Below are positions 62,911-64,000 of a stretch of 64,000 nt of DNA, piece after piece. A model generated the notes under the pieces. The model was not told where the DNA came from. It saw nothing but the letters and a program-made list of their open reading frames with translations, and made no database searches. The stretch spans positions 2,215,501-2,279,500 of the forward strand of contig VICG01000002.1 in the NCBI GenBank assembly GCA_008692225.1, written 5' to 3'. This stretch comes from Monilinia fructicola (lineage: Eukaryota > Ascomycota > Leotiomycetes > Helotiales > Sclerotiniaceae). The position numbers were made by a program, and so were the translations under genes. Positions within the stretch are counted from its first letter, which is position 1, and every line of letters begins with the position of its first letter.

Positions 62911-64000
62911 TTATTTTGAATTAGTAACGGAAGGCAAACCCTTTTTCTTGAACCGGCCTTGCATCCAGCATCTATACATCTTTAGTTCCTTAGCTCTATT
63001 GACCAGTAACCTTCGATCAACACCGAGATCAATGATATCGAAGCCAGACTCTGGCTCTGTCTCTAGGGATGTAGCTTGGGTATCAGCCTGAGGGAGTTTT
63101 CCGGTCCAAATTTTGGCTAATTCATCTTTCTCAAAGAAGTACACTCGAGTTCCGTCCCCTCTGATGTAGAAGTTCTCTTCCAGATAACGACCTTTTTTGA
63201 AACGTACTTGGGCAAGATCACCACGGCCGTAATCTCGAAATAGAACATCACCACCTGGTTTGAGTACCTTGAAGATATTTTGGACAGCCTGGTTCCATTG
63301 ATTGGGAGAAAGCGCTGAGAAGATAAAGATCATAATCACGACATCGACACTACTCTCTTCCAATCCTGGGGGAAGAACGTCGCCAGCAGCATCCCAAACG
63401 TCTGCTTGTATATTCTTTGTGTCATATGCCTCGTTTGAACGTATCACCTCCACAGCTTTCTTAGAGAAATCGCAAGCATGGATTTTTAATTCAGGGTTTT
63501 GATTATGTTTCAATATTGGATAAGCAGTGTTACCTGCCCCAGCACCAACTTCGAGAATAGTAACCGGTCCATAAGTTGGCTCTGTCACTTGAGAAAGAAT
63601 AGGAAATTCTTGTTGGAGCCATTTGCGATCTTTGAAGAAGTTGGCAGTATTGTTTTTGTAAAAATTATTCCACCATTTTGCGGGGTCGGAATTGAACCTG
63701 CCTAAGAGAAAATTGTCAGTTGCTTGTAAGGAATAACAAGATGCAACAAATTCAAAAGTTTGGACTACAGTCAGATAGGAGCGAAAGACATTGCTATATT
63801 TGTATCATTCAGAGGCTAGTAACCTCAGATGTATTATGAATATCGTCATAGTAGAATTTTACCAAATAGTTTGGCACCACGTTTGGGGAAGGAGAGAAGA
63901 AAAACTACGTACTTTTGTCAAATTCTGATACAGGAGAATCGCGTTGCTTCGCGTATTGTAATTCTGCATACTCCTTGTAAGTATCATCAGTCTCGACGTG
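62911..64000 (-). CDS. tRNA m3C32 methyltransferase (METTL2/TRM140 family), 5' end outside window
   Basis: An AdoMet-dependent enzyme that methylates cytosine 32 at N3 in the anticodon loop of certain tRNAs. Family blocks are EYAELQYAKQRDSPVSEFDK, then RFNSDPAKWWNNFYKNNTANF, FFKDRKWLQQEFP, the SAM-binding VTILEVGAGAGNTAYPIL, IHACDFSKKAVEVIRSN, VIMIFIFSALSPNQW, VLKPGGDVLFRDYGRGDLAQVRFK, YIRGDGTRVYFFEKDEL and the C-terminal YRCWMQGRFKKK. An intron 63912-63702 (211 bp, gtacgt...ttag) separates FDK from the next block. Splicing gives the phase that joins AAA-A|GC-AGG (Lys-Ser-Arg). The reading frame runs off the right edge at 64000. No frame break seen. Targets are probably Thr- and Ser-tRNAs, by family knowledge. 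Confidence 0.9.

Overview
This window looks like nuclear DNA of a filamentous ascomycete. Genes are separated by long, microsatellite-rich spacers. Introns are short (47-84 bp), with GTRNGT donors, CTAAC/CTAAT-type branch points and YAG acceptors. Several spacers hold A+T-rich islands of the kind left by repeat-induced point mutation. Protein families and style suggest Leotiomycetes (Botrytis/Sclerotinia-like), but that placement is inference. No tRNA, rRNA, CRISPR array or bacterial-type operon was seen.

Layout. 0.4-1.5 kb: secreted protein with two related domains (+). 3.7-5.4 kb: DAL5-type MFS transporter (-). 5.4-11.7 kb: spacer of simple repeats and an A+T island. 11.7-14.9 kb: nuclear F-box-like protein with a Gln/His tract (+). 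15.96-16.49 kb: very long TTTA microsatellite. 17.5-20.5 kb: dolichol kinase SEC59 (+). 22.2-25.0 kb: autophagy kinase ATG1 (-). 25-29.7 kb: spacer with two A+T islands. 29.7-31.5 kb: ornithine aminotransferase (-). 33.7-35.7 kb: GPI mannosyltransferase 3, GPI10/PIG-B (+). 37.9-38.5 kb: small secreted protein (-). 40.7-41.9 kb: CobW/COG0523 GTPase (-). 46.1-48.1 kb: DUF1996-WSC secreted protein (+). 49.8-51.0 kb: nitronate monooxygenase (+). 52.0-53.4 kb: unrecognised conserved-looking protein (-). 53.9-55.8 kb: APC amino-acid (methionine-type) permease (-). 56.28-56.74 kb: MITE-like element with TA target duplication. 57.8-62.1 kb: fragments of unrecognised genes. 62.9 kb to the right edge: tRNA m3C methyltransferase (-), cut by the window end.

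The strongest global signal is that most genes are broken by one-base indels in homopolymers, including genes normally essential or single copy (SEC59, GPI10, ATG1). Removing or adding one base restores the family sequence each time. Three genes (CobW, DUF1996-WSC, nitronate monooxygenase) are intact. I read this mainly as residual assembly error, so 'disrupted' below is not a claim of pseudogene status.

The genes serve separate housekeeping functions and do not form an evident cluster. Two are linked by pathway: SEC59 makes dolichyl phosphate, the carrier for the mannose donor used by GPI10. The most novel-looking items are a GC-rich hairpin repeat shared by unusually long introns of two genes, the MITE whose inverted repeat carries a splice-donor consensus, and a 10-bp palindrome (TACCTAGGTA) found 12 times, always between genes.
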